Shown: positions 37,403 to 49,700 of the stretch, one piece after another | How the letters are laid out: the number at the start of each line of letters is the position of its first letter | How positions within the stretch are numbered: position 1 is the first letter of the stretch | NCBI GenBank assembly: GCA_004026145.2 | Contig: CP034992.1 | Coordinates: forward strand, 8,683,154 to 8,747,153 | Direction of reading: 5' to 3' | Length of the DNA stretch: 64,000 nt | Source of the DNA: Takifugu bimaculatus | Lineage: Eukaryota; Chordata; Actinopteri; Tetraodontiformes; Tetraodontidae | Made by a program: the position numbers and the translations under genes | The notes under the pieces: model-generated | Databases searched by the model: none | The model's input: only the letters and a program-made list of their open reading frames with translations | What the model was told of the DNA's origin: nothing

Positions 37403-40400
37403 ATGAAGAGTTTCTGGAAGTTTCTGCTATGCCTTCCTTTCCTCCTCGGCCTCCTCTTCTACTCCAATCCGTCTATGAAGTTAGTGCAAGGTCCCCGTGG
37501 ACCAGCTCAGCCATTTATAGTTAAAGTCATGCCGTTTGCATCCGGTGTTCTTTATGTGTATTCTTTTTTGCCCACAATTTGGCTCTGTGGTTGCCCCCTC
37601 TTATATCAGAACCTAAGAGCTCCAGGGTCAGAGGAACCAGTACCAGATGCCTCTGCTTTGGTTTGCATTAGCTCAGAAAACAAGACACCTGCTCAGTGGC
37701 ATCAGAACTGAAATTTTCCAGGACTAGATACCACTTCCCCTACTAACCCCCCCACCCCCCACCCCCCCACACCCCCCCGGCTTCCTTGTTTATTTTTGGT
37801 GCGTGTGTCGTCTCTGAGCATGTTTGCAGAATGCTAAATACAGAACCATGTGAATAATGCCGGGCCTTCGGCCTTCATGCTCCACCCATGCAATTCCCCT
37901 CTGTAAGCCCTCTTCTTATCTCCCTAAACCCATCGTCCAAGTTCGGTCGCCCATTTATCTCCAACGCACACGTAGCTTTGTAAAAAAAAAATAAATAAAT
38001 AAATAAAAAAATGCAGTTGAGTGATGATTTAGGAGGACTGATGTCCTGGAGATTAAACATTAACTGGAGTTTATGACACGTGTCTGGTTATATTACAGGG
38101 CTGTTTTAAAGGTAATGTGCTATCTGTTGATTGGACGCTCATTATTACCTTCTCTGTTCAGTAACTGGCATTGGTTTGCTTTCAGCTTCTTTATAGGCCT
38201 GATTCCAATGGGAAAATGCTCCCTGGAGAGCGGCAGCATGCTGAACCTTGACAACAGCGTGGATGCCAGCCTCGATCTCAGGTCAGACATTGTTTCCAGT
38301 GTGAAGGCCGTTGTTTCATGGTGGACGTGCCTTTTTAACCCATCAGCAGCAGCGTCTGAGTGCTCCTTGTGCATGTGAAGTCATTTACCTTGGCTGTTAC
38401 TCCCATCTAACCTTGTTACAAACCACCCGAATGGGGTTTTCATATCACAAACATCCGTTGGGGTGGGGGGTGGGGGAATTCACAGATGGCTTGCTTTGCA
38501 CTACATAAGTGAAAATGAAAGAAAGCACTGTTATTATCACAGCTGTTTGAAACGTCCTCCACAGACAAATCCAATGACCACCTGACCATGTATCAATAAT
38601 CATCTGCTCATCTGTTGCCTCAGACTCACCACGTCCTTTTTGGTCTGCGGGACCCAGATAGGTTACGTGTGCGTTCACTCTGTAAGCAGACAGAATTTGC
38701 TCGCTTGACCCACACCAGAGTTTGGATGACCTTTCAAGCCTGCTCAGATGAAGCGGCGTGTCCTATGAAATGAGCTCTGGTCCGTTTAAAGCGGGCCCAA
38801 CTGCACTGGCCTGAAGGCGCCCTCAGTTTAAAAGCCCTGCACTGTGAGCTCAGTAGAGTCCGAAATCTAAATGAATTTATTTATGTTCTAGTGTGAATAT
38901 AATAAACCAGGCTGAGTTTTACTGCTTCATAGCCCAGAATGGAAAATAATCACTTCCCACAGGTGGGACTGTTTTCAGTTTGTGTGAACTGAAGTTCGTT
39001 GATATGAAACAGTTTTTTTTATTTCTTCCTTGTTCGGTTCTTGGTGTCACTTTCACCACAGCTGATGGTGTGTGTGAGCAATGGGGGAGGGTGGTCTGAA
39101 CTGAGAATGAATGATGAACACAAGTTCACTCGCAGGTCTATTGCTGTGCTCTTTCGGTGGTCCAGGGGTAAACGCCTGGCAGAAATATGCTGAAGAGCGC
39201 AGCTGCCGCAGACTGAGGGGAGTGGTTTCCTGAAGGCCATGTGCCTGGTTCTGATCTGAGGCGCTGCCTCCTTCTATTCCAGGTCGAGAGATGACGTGCA
39301 GACGTGCACTCCCTGGAAGGCCCCCATTATCTGGGATGGAATGTTCGACCCTGACCTGTACGACCGGACGCACCAGCGGGAGGGCTCCTCTGTGGCTCTG
39401 ACGGTGTTTGCCAGTCGGCAGGTTGGTCTCCTCTTCTGCTTGTTCCATTCCAACTGACATCCTTTCCCTTCTCATTTGGACTCCTGTAAAATCAGCAAGC
39501 TGTTCATTTTTGGTTCCCAGGGTTGTTGTATCGTTCATCTGCTGCCCCACTTTTGATTTGTTCACCATTGTGGGAAGAAAAGTATTTGTTATTATTATTA
39601 ATATTTTGTTAGAAATGAAAGGAAGCGATTCATTGTCATAAGCCTGAAGCATAAATAGTGTACGTGCTTTCCTTCTGCACTACAATGACACCACCCACTG
39701 AGGGCGGTATCTGGAAAATGACTGGGCGTCAGGATGTGTTCATCCTTTTTAGGCGCTGTGGCTGCTCAGTAATGGCATTATATAACGGCTGAGTGAGTTT
39801 ACAGAGGATGCAAGAATAAAGTAGGCGTGCAAGAATGGCTGCGTTCCATTTGCTGGGAGCGGTGGTGTATCCTTTATTACCACAGTGGGCTTTTTGTTTG
39901 TCTTGATGAAAGAATCACTTCTTGTTAGCACTGAGCGAGCAGCAGAAGCTGTCCTTCATTACAGGCGCGTCGGATGATTCCAGGCATTTCTGAGCTGCGG
40001 CTTAGGTATGAAAGCTGATATTGGCTGTCTTTTCTCTTCAAAGGTACCTGGACGCGTACCTGGAAGCCTTCCTGCAGTCAGCGGAGCGCCACTTTATGTT
40101 GGGTCTGCCCGTCACCTATTACGTGTTCACCGACCAGCCAGAGAAGATCCCGCACATCAAACTGGGTCCCCAGCGACGCTTAAAGGTGCTGCAGGTGCAG
40201 AGAGCCTCCCGCTGGCAGGACATCTCCATGATGAGGATGAAGACGATAGCGGACACCATCGAGTCGGACATCCGCCACCAATCCAAGTACGTCTTCTGCT
40301 TCGATGTGGACCAGGTGTTTTCCGGAAGGTTCGGTCCGGAGGCTCTGGGGGAGTCGGTGGCGCTGCTCCACGCCTACTACTACCGTCTCCCGAAGAGGCT

Positions 40401-40728
40401 GTACACGTACGACCGCAACCCCAAATCCGTGGCGTACATGGAAAATGGCGACTTCTACTATCACGCCGCCGTCTTCGGAGGCTCGTGGGAGAGTGTGAAG
40501 GCCCTGACGGAGACCTGCTACAAGAGCATCATGGAGGATAAAAAGAACAACGTGGAGGCTCTGTGGCACGACGAGAGCCACCTCAACAAGTACATGTTGC
40601 TTAACAAACCAAGTCGGGTGCTCTCTCCAGAGTACTGCTGGGACCCCGATATCGGCTACAGGACAGACATCCACATTCCCCGACTCCTCTGGGCGCCCAA
40701 AGACTACACAAGGCTACGTTCTTTTTGA
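37403..40728 (+). CDS. a3galt2: A3GALT2 (iGb3 synthase type), GT6 alpha-1,3-galactosyltransferase
   Basis: Four coding exons: 37403-37479, 38186-38281, 39283-39417 and 40044-40728, giving 330 aa against about 340 in human. Residues about 6-20 form a single N-terminal membrane anchor (type II Golgi topology), followed by LIPMGKC. The catalytic region has CTPWKAPIIWDG, RWQDISMMRMKT, the metal-binding DVD in FCFDVDQVF, FYYHAAVFGG and WHDESHLNKY, all characteristic of GT6, which transfers galactose in alpha-1,3 linkage; A3GALT2 uses lactosylceramide to make isoglobo-type glycolipid. The frame closes only if exon 3 ends at a GC donor (39418-39419). The nearby GT at 39422 would shift frame. Exon 1 ends ATGAA|GTTAGT, a weaker donor chosen by phase. 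No inactivating change is seen in the catalytic motifs. AATAAA occurs near 40927. Confidence 0.9.
37979..38010. repeat. A-rich (AAAT)n tract
   Basis: Poly-A followed by about four AAAT units in a3galt2 intron 1. It may be a retroposon tail or a simple repeat. Confidence 0.7.
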
Positions 40729-41084
40729 CAAGTTTGGGAATGCATTTGAGAGATGGCAGGTAAAGTGTTGGACAAGCACGGTCTGTGGTGGATCCGAGCG
40801 GGTGTTTTTCTAATCATTTTTCCCTCTCTACCTTGGATTTTGTACACATTTGAGCCCAGGGTTAGGACTTTTGATACGGCTTCAGTCGAGATCTTTTCAC
40901 ACACAAGTTTTTTTTTATCTAACAGTAAATAAAAAACAAGTTCTTGCTGACGCTTTCTGCTGCCTGCGCATTTTCAGATGTTACAATCTACCAACAACAA
41001 ACTCTCACTTTAAAGACAAATTTAAATAAAAATAAAGAACAATAGCTTTAAAGATTAACCAGCCCTTTAGTTTCTTTGGCTGAA

Positions 41085-41150
41085 TAAAATTGGACTTCTG
41101 GCAGGTTTTTTTTAGACATTTCCCCTCTTATCCAAGAGGCTTGTTAGATA
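41085..41150 (-). repeat. Penelope-like terminal remnant with hammerhead-like hairpin
   Basis: Read on the minus strand it gives AAGCCTCTTGGATAAGAGGG then GAAATGTCT, corresponding block by block to the stem II-GAAA-CGTCT part at 34971-35000, followed by a CCAGAAGTCCAATT counterpart of the CCAGTCCAGTTGAC block. It is degenerate. Confidence 0.45.
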
Positions 41151-42850
41151 AGAGGAGAACGGAAGTTTACATGAATTCCAAAGATTCTCGTCTAATGAGA
41201 ACATTCATTAACATATATCTTTAGTTATTAATTAAATTAATGAAATTAATTAAAAGGGCTCAGACTCAAGTAGACTTTGTTTCTGTCTCAGGAATTTTCA
41301 TGATGTGTGCTGACATGTACTCCCAACCTTTTGCAGCTTAAAAGTATGTGTAATTTGTAATTTACACTGTTGTATTTGTCTCACAAATGGCCTTAGCATC
41401 CATTCCAGTCTATGTACACCTGACGACTGGTCTCTCTCTGAATGTATATGAATGGATCACTGACAGTATGCTGCCTCTGACACATTTTAGCTCCTTGTTT
41501 TCTCCAACTCCAGAAGAACACTGATATTTTGGGAAGCATTTAACCCACAACAGAGCTATGACATTCATTTTTGGCCTTTATTTTGATGAGATTGTGAGCG
41601 CTTGTGTTGTCTGATTTATTTACCTCACGCAGTTCTTATTTTGCATTGTAGTCAGTTAGATTTTTTTATGACCCTAAATAATGCAACTCAGTTCAGCTTT
41701 TACCAGAAACGGGTTCAGGGGTGTCAGACAGAGCCGTGTTGGACACTTGCTTGCCTCAGGCTCACCCTTTTGTTAGTGCTACTCAAAGACTGTGCTAACA
41801 GAATTCACCACCAGGCAGGAGGCAACAAGCTGCCAGCGGATTCTTTAACAGCGTCTCCCCTGTCTTTGCTGCGTCTGCACTGAGCAACAGGCGACCACAG
41901 TGGCATCGCTGCACTCGGCACGTGCGAGGGAAAGGCACTTAATATGGTCACTGATCCAGGCTTGCAGCCGTAACTCATCACGAGCAGCACTGGGAAAGCT
42001 GTGGCTGTGATCCCCCTATGTTTTCTTTTTGTTTCTTTTGCCAACTGCAGTTTGCTTTCACGCCACAGATCAACTCGGGTTTATTTGGGAGACGACGTGG
42101 ACTATGTTTACTTGTTTCAGCAGCACCAAAGGAGTTTCTATTCCACCCGAGTATCACAAATACAAAAGTGTTGAAGAGAATGTTCCATAAATATCCCTGC
42201 AGTTCAAGCCAGCAAAGGGTAGAAGGCTATTTCTTATCTGGGGTGAGCAGCACTGCATCCTGTTCCTACTTTTTAAGGTCCAGGCAACTTTTTAGGCTCT
42301 TTTCATTTAACATTCACTTTTCAATAAAATATCTTTGGATAAAGTGTAGCTCATTTTGTCTTAAATTCACTCAAAACAAGGATGAACTAGATGTTACCCA
42401 CAGCAGCAATATCCTTAACTTTAGAGCCTTGCTCTATTCCTAACTTCAGCCTCGGTTTCATGCTCTTTTCTTTAGTATTACTGCTGTCCAGGTTGATATA
42501 AAGATGACAAAAGTCAAATTGGTACAAATTTCATACAATTGATCATTGTCAATGACTGTAAACTTTGTGGGTCCAGTCAAGTCAGCTATGTGTTGTCTTG
42601 GGCCCTGGTCTGCTTGAGGAGTCTGCTCCATCATGGCAAGAACCTCCCTTCTCTACACACCTCACTTTGCCAACCAAATCCAAATGTCTTTGCCCTCAGA
42701 CGTGAAGAACCACAACACTGTGTAGTCTTTGTAAAAGCGCAAAGCTTGAGAGGGTCGCTGGGTCTAAGTTTAGGTCTCAGCTAGAGTCCACTTTGATGTT
42801 TTATTATCGGAATCCAAGCAGAAGCTTCTTTCGGTTCAGGTTGTACGATA

Positions 42851-42864
42851 TTGCCCCCTGCAGG
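42851..42864 (-). promoter_or_regulatory. CTCF-like motif
   Basis: The minus strand reads CCTGCAGGGGGCAA, close to the CTCF core. It is paired with an oppositely oriented site about 110 bp away. Confidence 0.35.
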
Positions 42865-42960
42865 AGGATAATTTCTGAAGTAACTTTTAATATAAATATT
42901 TCAGGTATAGTGCGCAGCTGCTTCAGGCTGAAGGTAGCACTTTGCAATTTCTCATTCTGA

Positions 42961-42975
42961 CCACCAGATGGCGCC
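42961..42975 (+). promoter_or_regulatory. Strong CTCF-like motif
   Basis: CCACCAGATGGCGCC fits the vertebrate CTCF consensus very well. It lies between a3galt2 and emp3. Confidence 0.5.
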
Positions 42976-43639
42976 ATCACTAGACTACAACTTTAAAGAA
43001 TACCGTAATCATTTTTACTGAAAATTTTTACTGAAAATTTAAAAGACGGAAAAGGATAAGATGACATCATCACTGCGCGGAAACGATCCAGAACTTTGAC
43101 AGTGGTTGTAACTTCTTGATATCTTGTAGGCTGCAGATGAAAATGAGGTGTGGCAGCTGGCGTTTTCAGCCAAAACATCTACACAGTAGAAAAAAGTAGG
43201 GGAAAAAGTAGATCCGCTCTAAAAAGAACAGAACAACCTCCTGTTCCTCTTTTTATACGACTCATCCTTTCCCAAGAATCGAAATAAGTTTTTAAAATAT
43301 ATAACACGCATATAAAAGATGAACTCTTTAGGGTAGTAAAATGCATAATAACTGAATAAATAGCTGTAGTAGTAAATAAATGTTAACAGATGTGATTTTC
43401 ATGCTGTTGTCTGCTGTCTCTTTCATGGCTTTTTTTATGAAAAATCAAAAGGGGATTCGGTCTGACTAATTGTAATTATTATTTTTCCCCCTGATCTTTG
43501 AGAAAAAGCTCGTTCCAGAGGAATGTTATTCTGATTCTGAGTGTGTGACCACAGGTTTTGAGGGGGAGGGAAGGGGCCATTTGGAGGAAATGGGTGTAGA
43601 GAACTCCTCCTAGTTCTGACTCCACATTCCTTTTTTGTA

Positions 43640-43755
43640 TCCTTGAAGATTTGCAGCTGCAACTGAAGGACGGTGGAAAACGTGCAGAGGTGGAAGAGCA
43701 GCAGCCGCAGGAAGAAGAGGCGACTGTTGAGGTGTAAAGCTGCTGAAACTGAGGG
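43640..43755 (+). other. emp3: Putative 5' non-coding exon of emp3
   Basis: A purine-rich stretch ends at a donor (GAGGG|GTAAGA, exon end 43755). An acceptor TTCTGTTCACAG precedes the emp3 start exon at about 44554. The 5' boundary is uncertain. Confidence 0.4.
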
Positions 43756-44586
43756 GTAAGAACCTCCTTTAGATCTTTCTAGATCTGCTGTTATGAGCTT
43801 ATGTCTGTTGCTTCGTACATAACCTTTCAAAGGATTCCTTCTATTGCCACACGTTCCATGACGTTCTGTTCATCTGTGCCAGGTCCCACATGTGGTTCCT
43901 AAACCAGATGTAGTAATGTGTATTCTAGCACATGTTTACACTGGAGCTGAAGGTTACTTAAGGAGAGTAAAGCCTGAATCCTGAACTTTACTAAAAATAA
44001 ATGAAAATATATCCAACTACTGACTTTTGTTCAAGGAAATTCATTGAAATATATATGTATAGCATGCCTGCAGCAACAATAACTGACTAAAAAATCATAA
44101 TTTCTTTGTGTTTTGAGGCTGAGCGTTTTGTGTCTCTGGCTCCGTATCTGCAGGAAAAGAAACATATGGTCATAATTTTACTTCCTTTTTATTTCTTGAT
44201 GTTGGCAGAGGGAAAGTCTGCCCCCCCCCCCTCCCCCAAGTAAAAGAAATTAGTCATTTGTTCCATTGTGCAATCACACAACGACGTGTGGCTGGGTTTT
44301 ACCATCAGTTTACTCAGATAATATTATTTTTTACAACGATGACGGACCTCATGTTTCTGTTTAGATAGGGTCCAATCGTCGGTGCAGATGTTGCAGGATC
44401 AGTGTTGCCCCAGTTTCCTCTGAGAGTCACTGCAAATATGCTGCCCATGTCAAACAGAGTTAACGATGCTCGCTCCCGGAAAGAGAGCTCTTTGGCTTCT
44501 AATGCGGAACCCTGTAGGTCCTGACAAAAGGTCACTTTTCTTTCTGTTCACAGAATTCCAGGAGAATTGCTCATCTCCCAGCAGCC

Positions 44587-45507
44587 ATGGTCCTCCTGCT
44601 GGTCTTCATAACCGTGTTGCATCTGGTCACTCTGGCCATGCTCCTCATAGCTACTCTGGAGAAGGTGAGACAGTTCCCACCTGACAGATCTCTGCTACTT
44701 TGACCCAGGGTGCCTACTTCTGGTGCTGGAGGACCTCCTCTGGACCCTTCTTCCTATTAGGCTTTCATCACAGTGTTTGTTTTCTTTCTTTGGTTCTGCA
44801 GTCCTGGTGGGTCTGGTCCCATTCGGAAATCACAGACCTTTGGTACAACTGCTTCCACGATAACGTCACGGACACCTGGTTGTGCGCCGCCTCCAGTGAG
44901 AACGGTAGTTCACCATCAAAAAAGGCTGGAAACTTGACAGGATGTGGGGATTCTATGATAATATATGTGGGGATTCTATGTCCAGATAATTGAAGCTCTT
45001 AATTGTCCTGCGCAGTTCTTACCCTCGTTCTCCGGCCCCTCTGCCCCCAGACTGGCTGCGGTCTGTTCAGGCTCTCATGGTTCTATCCGTGGTCTTCTCC
45101 TCCATCTCCTTCCTGGTCTTCCTTGTTCAGCTGCTCGCCTTATCCAAAGGTCAACTCTTCTACTTCACAGGCCTCTGTCAGGCATTTGCAGGTATGTAAA
45201 CCACAATAGTATCATCTTTAGAACAGCTTAGTCTTTAATCGCTTGCATGAGTAATGAATAGGTGTGACGGGACCAGAGCGTTCAGAGTTAAAAATGTAAC
45301 TGTTTAACATAGTTTAACTCTGCTCCTGCAGGTCTCGCGGCCCTTGCCGCTTGCCTCATCTTCACCTTCCGCTGGAAGGATATCTTAAATGATGCCAAAG
45401 ATCTGAGGAAAGGCCACTTTGGTTACTGTTTCGTCCTGGCGTGGATCTGTGTCCCTCTCCTCCTCATCAGCTCCTTCTTGTACGTGCACCTTCGCAAGAG
45501 GCAGTGA
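44587..45507 (+). CDS. emp3: EMP3, epithelial membrane protein of the PMP22/claudin superfamily
   Basis: Four coding exons: 44587-44664, 44802-44904, 45051-45191 and 45332-45507, giving 165 aa, near the usual 160-165. There are four transmembrane segments: residues about 1-23, 66-87 (VQALMVLSVVFSSISFLVF), 100-118 and 139-158. The first extracellular loop has the superfamily W-LW-C-C pattern (SWW, DLWYNC, WLC) and an N-glycosylation site (Asn-Val-Thr). FYFTGLCQ and the short basic tail HLRKRQ fit EMP3 best among EMP1-3 and PMP22. These proteins sit in the plasma membrane and affect adhesion, proliferation and P2X7 or integrin partners. In-phase GT-AG introns support the model. Downstream fam83e is also linked to EMP3 on human 19q13.33, which supports the name. 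Confidence 0.88.
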
Positions 45508-46786
45508 GAGGAATCTGGCACCATTCGGCTCAATAGTCAAAAAGCTCTAACACCTTTCGACTTTGGTCAAGACCCTCCCGACCAGGCACCGGTCAGATTC
45601 TCTGAGAACTCATTGGAGAACGTGTAGGACATTATGTCCCCACTGTGGTATTTCTGTCTGCGAGACCTTATTGTTTTGTCTCCTAGTTGTCACTCCCCCA
45701 GATCAAGCATGTGAAAAAAGCTCTGACATCCCAGACCTGTCACTGCTTTAATGTCTCATATTGACAGTGTTCTCGTTGTACCGGTAGCATTCATGCAGAG
45801 TGCTTTGCATAGCTGTGACTCTGCTGGTGCAGCAGGGCGGGACGCCTATGTCGTGCACTCGCTCATTATTTATGCTGTCCATAGTATATTTTTGCTTTCT
45901 TTGCTTTATGCCTCTTCTCTTTCCTGGAGAAAATCATAATCTTTAATTGATACAAGCTTTCAGCAACATGTATCTTCTTGTAAGGAAATTAAAGAAGATT
46001 GCTGTAATTGCAGCGCACACACCACACAATTACAGTCACTACATGTGTTTCTTTGTCCAGAATCCTACCTGTCAGGCTCAACCGGTTGGGGAAAAAAAGG
46101 CCGTTCTAATACTTCTCAGTTCATTTCAATGAAGGCTTGTTTGCGGTGTTTTCTACTGTGGACATCAGCTTCCCTGAAAATTAAAGGGAGCACATTGCAT
46201 AAACTTTGATTTAGTGATGTCACGGCTGACGGATTAAAGGCATCAAAAGAGCTGATGGGTTACGGACAAGTACAGGAGGAGCCTGCGTATCCGTCAGTTG
46301 CACAGAATGCCTGGAATCTGGGAGGAACAGGGGAGTGGAGGGTTGAAAATGACAGAGGAGCAGGTGTGGGAGGTCACCAGAGAGCCTCTGGAAGAGGCTG
46401 AATGAGACAGAAGAGACGGGCTGCGTCTGAGGTGAGTGTTGCTGTGACGTGTGAAGCCGATCGTTGCTTGTGTTCCTATTTTCATTATCTATTTCCTTAT
46501 TGTACGCCCAAGCTGGAGGACGGAAGCATAAAATGCGTTAGTGACTGAACTTCGGAACCCCGAACGGTCCTTTATCTCCACTGAGAGATAAACGCTCCAG
46601 GACTGTTGGCCACATCAAGGTTTCGTGTGCTCGATGCGGCAGCATGGAAATACAGGCAAATGTAGCAGGACGAATGACAGGAATTAAGGATTTAAAGGGA
46701 TGAGCAAGCTCGGGGAGTCCTGGCTGCCACACACACACAGTCAGTAGAGGGAGACCTGCCACAGAAAGACGCTCAAAGCCGCAGTC
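45508..46786. other. emp3 3' flank and fam83e upstream region
   Basis: No gene is seen. The minus-strand open frame that overlaps 46538-47323 is antisense to the first fam83e exon and has no family features. Confidence 0.5.
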
Positions 46787-49700
46787 ATGCCAAACTCCCG
46801 AGAGGAGAGCCTGGATGAGGATGTGGTCTTCCTGCCGGTCAGCGAGTCCTCGCCACAGTTCATCTACTGCGAGAAGGAGCGCCGGGCTGTGGAGAGGCTC
46901 CTGAGCTCGGGGCCTGAGGCCTTCTACAGCTCCATCGGTACGGAGCTCCCAGGCTGCTTCTTGTCTCCCGAAGAGGTGTGTCAGATCAGCAGCTGGGCTC
47001 AGGACTACCGCTTCAAACCTCCACTGGAGGCGACGCAGAGCAGCACACCTCTGGAGGACTTCAGTTCCACCTATTTTCCCCCGAACTCTGACATTCCAAC
47101 GCCGGACCTGGAGCTGGGCTGGCCTGAGAAAGACCCCTGGCCAGTGAAGGGAAATGTTACAGTCCACACCAACCCCCCCGCCGAGGGAGACCCTCCCATT
47201 AGAGAAATCATCAGACGACACCTGCAACAGGCCAGCAAAGTGGGTTTGAATCCATTTGAACACATTTTTATAAAAGACAGCTGTGGTTTCAACACATACA
47301 AAGTTAAGTGAGTGACCCGTCACATTAGATTTAGCTCCACTGGCAGTCTTTGTCCTCTCAAGAGTAACAGTGCAATAACAGGGAGATTATACAGTTATTT
47401 TCATTTCGTTGTCCTTTTCACGGCGAGACTGAAAGGCTCCTTTGGTGTGAGAGACGTTGGTTTTCCTCTGCAGGTTATCGCCATCGTGACTGACAGATTA
47501 ACAGATTGTGCGGTAATCGGGGATTTACACAGCGCTGCGTCTCGTGGCGTCGCCATTTACATCATCCTGAATGAGAGGTCCATCCAAGAGACTTTCACGC
47601 TCAGGAAACTCAGACATCCGGTGAGTCACGTCTGGCTCAAACGGCCGTGCAAGCATTCAAATCCGGGAAGAAACAAAAAACAAAAAACTAGAAGTTATAG
47701 TAAATCTGTAAAGTGGGGCATTTATTTAGCTCATGTCAGAGTTATGTTAGAGCACCATAAAGTGCATTTGTTCTTCCATCGGAATGTTTGTGGAATACAT
47801 TCAGCAACATAGTCTGTAGCTAAACCGGTTGCACAACATTTATCCTCTCCCTTCAAGAGGTGAAACACTTCCCTTTCTCATACGACTTAGATACTGTGAT
47901 TAATGACTGATGCAGTCGGAACAGCGACCTCTACGGTCTGGGTCGTACTGGTTCTGTAGTTTCAAGGCCACTCATTCCTTGCATTTCAACAAGACAGGAT
48001 GATTAGGGTACTGTATGATTAGGGATAAATTGTGGCCCACAGCTAGCACCGCATTAGTCAGACGATGTAACAAATGACCTTATTGGTGGCGTATTGTAGG
48101 CACCTGTCTGCATATGTAGGTTAAACTACAGAGGGGAAGTTCAAATGACACACATTATCCACCAGCACACATAGCTTATTAGCAGCTAGCAGGAAAAACA
48201 ACCAAGCAGAATTAGGTTAGTTTAACTGAAAGGTGGTGATCTTGGCCTGTTTATGGGAAGGATCTGTCCAACCAAGAATCAGCTTCCAGCAATTACTTAA
48301 AGGGTTCTTTGACACTAGACCAAAAGTTAGTGGGATCAAACGTTAAATTTAGTTATCCTGTAGCAATAACTGCTAATGAATCTGTGGTTTGGCAGAACAT
48401 GCGGGTCCGTGTCATTGGAGGGAAAACCTTCTGCTCCAGGATGGGGAGGATGGTGGCCGGAGAAATGAAAGTCAACTTCCTCCTGGTGGATTTAAAGACA
48501 GTGGTTCACGGCAGTTACAGGTAAACTATTCATATAGCAGTATAGTATGGAAGTATAGTCCTTTTACTCGCCCAGACTGTGTAACAGGTTGTTGCTCCTC
48601 TCAGCCTCACATGGACGGATGCCCACCTGCACCGGCAGATGATCACTGTTCTGAATGGTCCAGTTGTCGACTCATTCGACCAAGAGTTCAGGATCCTTTT
48701 TGCTGCTTCTCTCCCCATTCCGGACACCTGCACGATGGCAGGTAGTCCCACTGAGGTCAGCCAACAGATGAAGAACATCACAGATCTCAGATTTCACAAA
48801 CATTTACCTCTGGAGCTGGAGATTAGCAGCCCTCCGTCCCCACCGTTTGATGCCCACCTGGACTGGGAAGCAATGGGGGTGATCCACATCGACGCCTGCA
48901 TCCCCGACACACCTCTAGGTCACCCTGAGGAAACGGCGTTAACACAATCACCAGTGCAGAAAACTACTCTGTTTGATAAAATCCCACCAGTTTTGGAGAA
49001 TTCTGCAGAGAGCAGAAACCAGTTTATCAAATTAAAACAGTAAGTGGGTCATGTGGGTTTGATCATGCTCATGTTGGGATTCTTTCTGCCTGATTTTCAA
49101 GTATTTGTAGAACCTTCCAATGTTTTTTAATCATTGTTTTACATGACAGAGTGAAGGGAAACACATCTCCGGTGACAAATTATGTACCAGACAAACCAGC
49201 GGCCTTCAAGTTAGTCTCCTCACTGCTTATGAGACACAGAGAATTCTGTGCTTGCAATTGCCTCATGTTTCAATTAATTGTGTTTGGGATCATTTTTCAT
49301 CATTTTTTGTCCTTTAGCAATGCCCCACCTTTGCTAAACAACATGACAGCTCCAGAAAAAAATAAAAGGTAATAAAGGAATAAAGGTAATAAAGGAAGAA
49401 ACAGAGAATCAAAAACTGTAATAACCAGATTGGTATGTTCTTGTTTCCTGTAGGGAAGAAGCCTTTACGGTGAAGAATCTTGCCAGGAGACGCTCTTTAG
49501 AGAAGAACATCCATTTAGAAGACAGATTAACCAAAAGATCTGAGGAGAGATCCGTTGAGCAAAATCACAGTAAGACTCTGCTCTCCCCGACTAGAAGAGA
49601 GCATTCCAAAACCATTTTAGAGGAGGAGCTCAGCATGTATGAAAACCGCCAAATAATGGAGAGTGCGTGGTCTTCTAGGGTGAGTCAGTGCTGTGGAAAA

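Larger units (their letters stand above)
40930..43630. other. Intergenic region between a3galt2 and emp3
   Basis: No gene is seen. It contains an inverted Penelope-like remnant (41085-41150), two CTCF-like motifs (42851-42864 and 42961-42975) and AT-rich sequence. The open frame at 42018-42443 starts after a TGCAG but has no recognisable domain and no partner exon. Confidence 0.5.

Noticed and set aside
38099..38111. 13-nt micro-exon in a3galt2 intron 1 (ATTACAG | 13 nt | GTAATG)
   Set aside because: Its length breaks the phase between the exons at 37479 and 38186, which join perfectly without it.
39053..39652. 199-aa open frame on the minus strand
   Set aside because: It runs antisense across a3galt2 exon 3 and its introns, and has no domain or conserved look.
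40008..40541. 177-aa plus-strand frame overlapping a3galt2 exon 4
   Set aside because: It is the +1 frame that would follow from using the GT donor at 39422; low-complexity Gly/Arg/Pro sequence, against a perfect GT6 match in the other frame.
46538..47323. 261-aa open frame on the minus strand
   Set aside because: It is antisense to fam83e exon 1 and has no family features.
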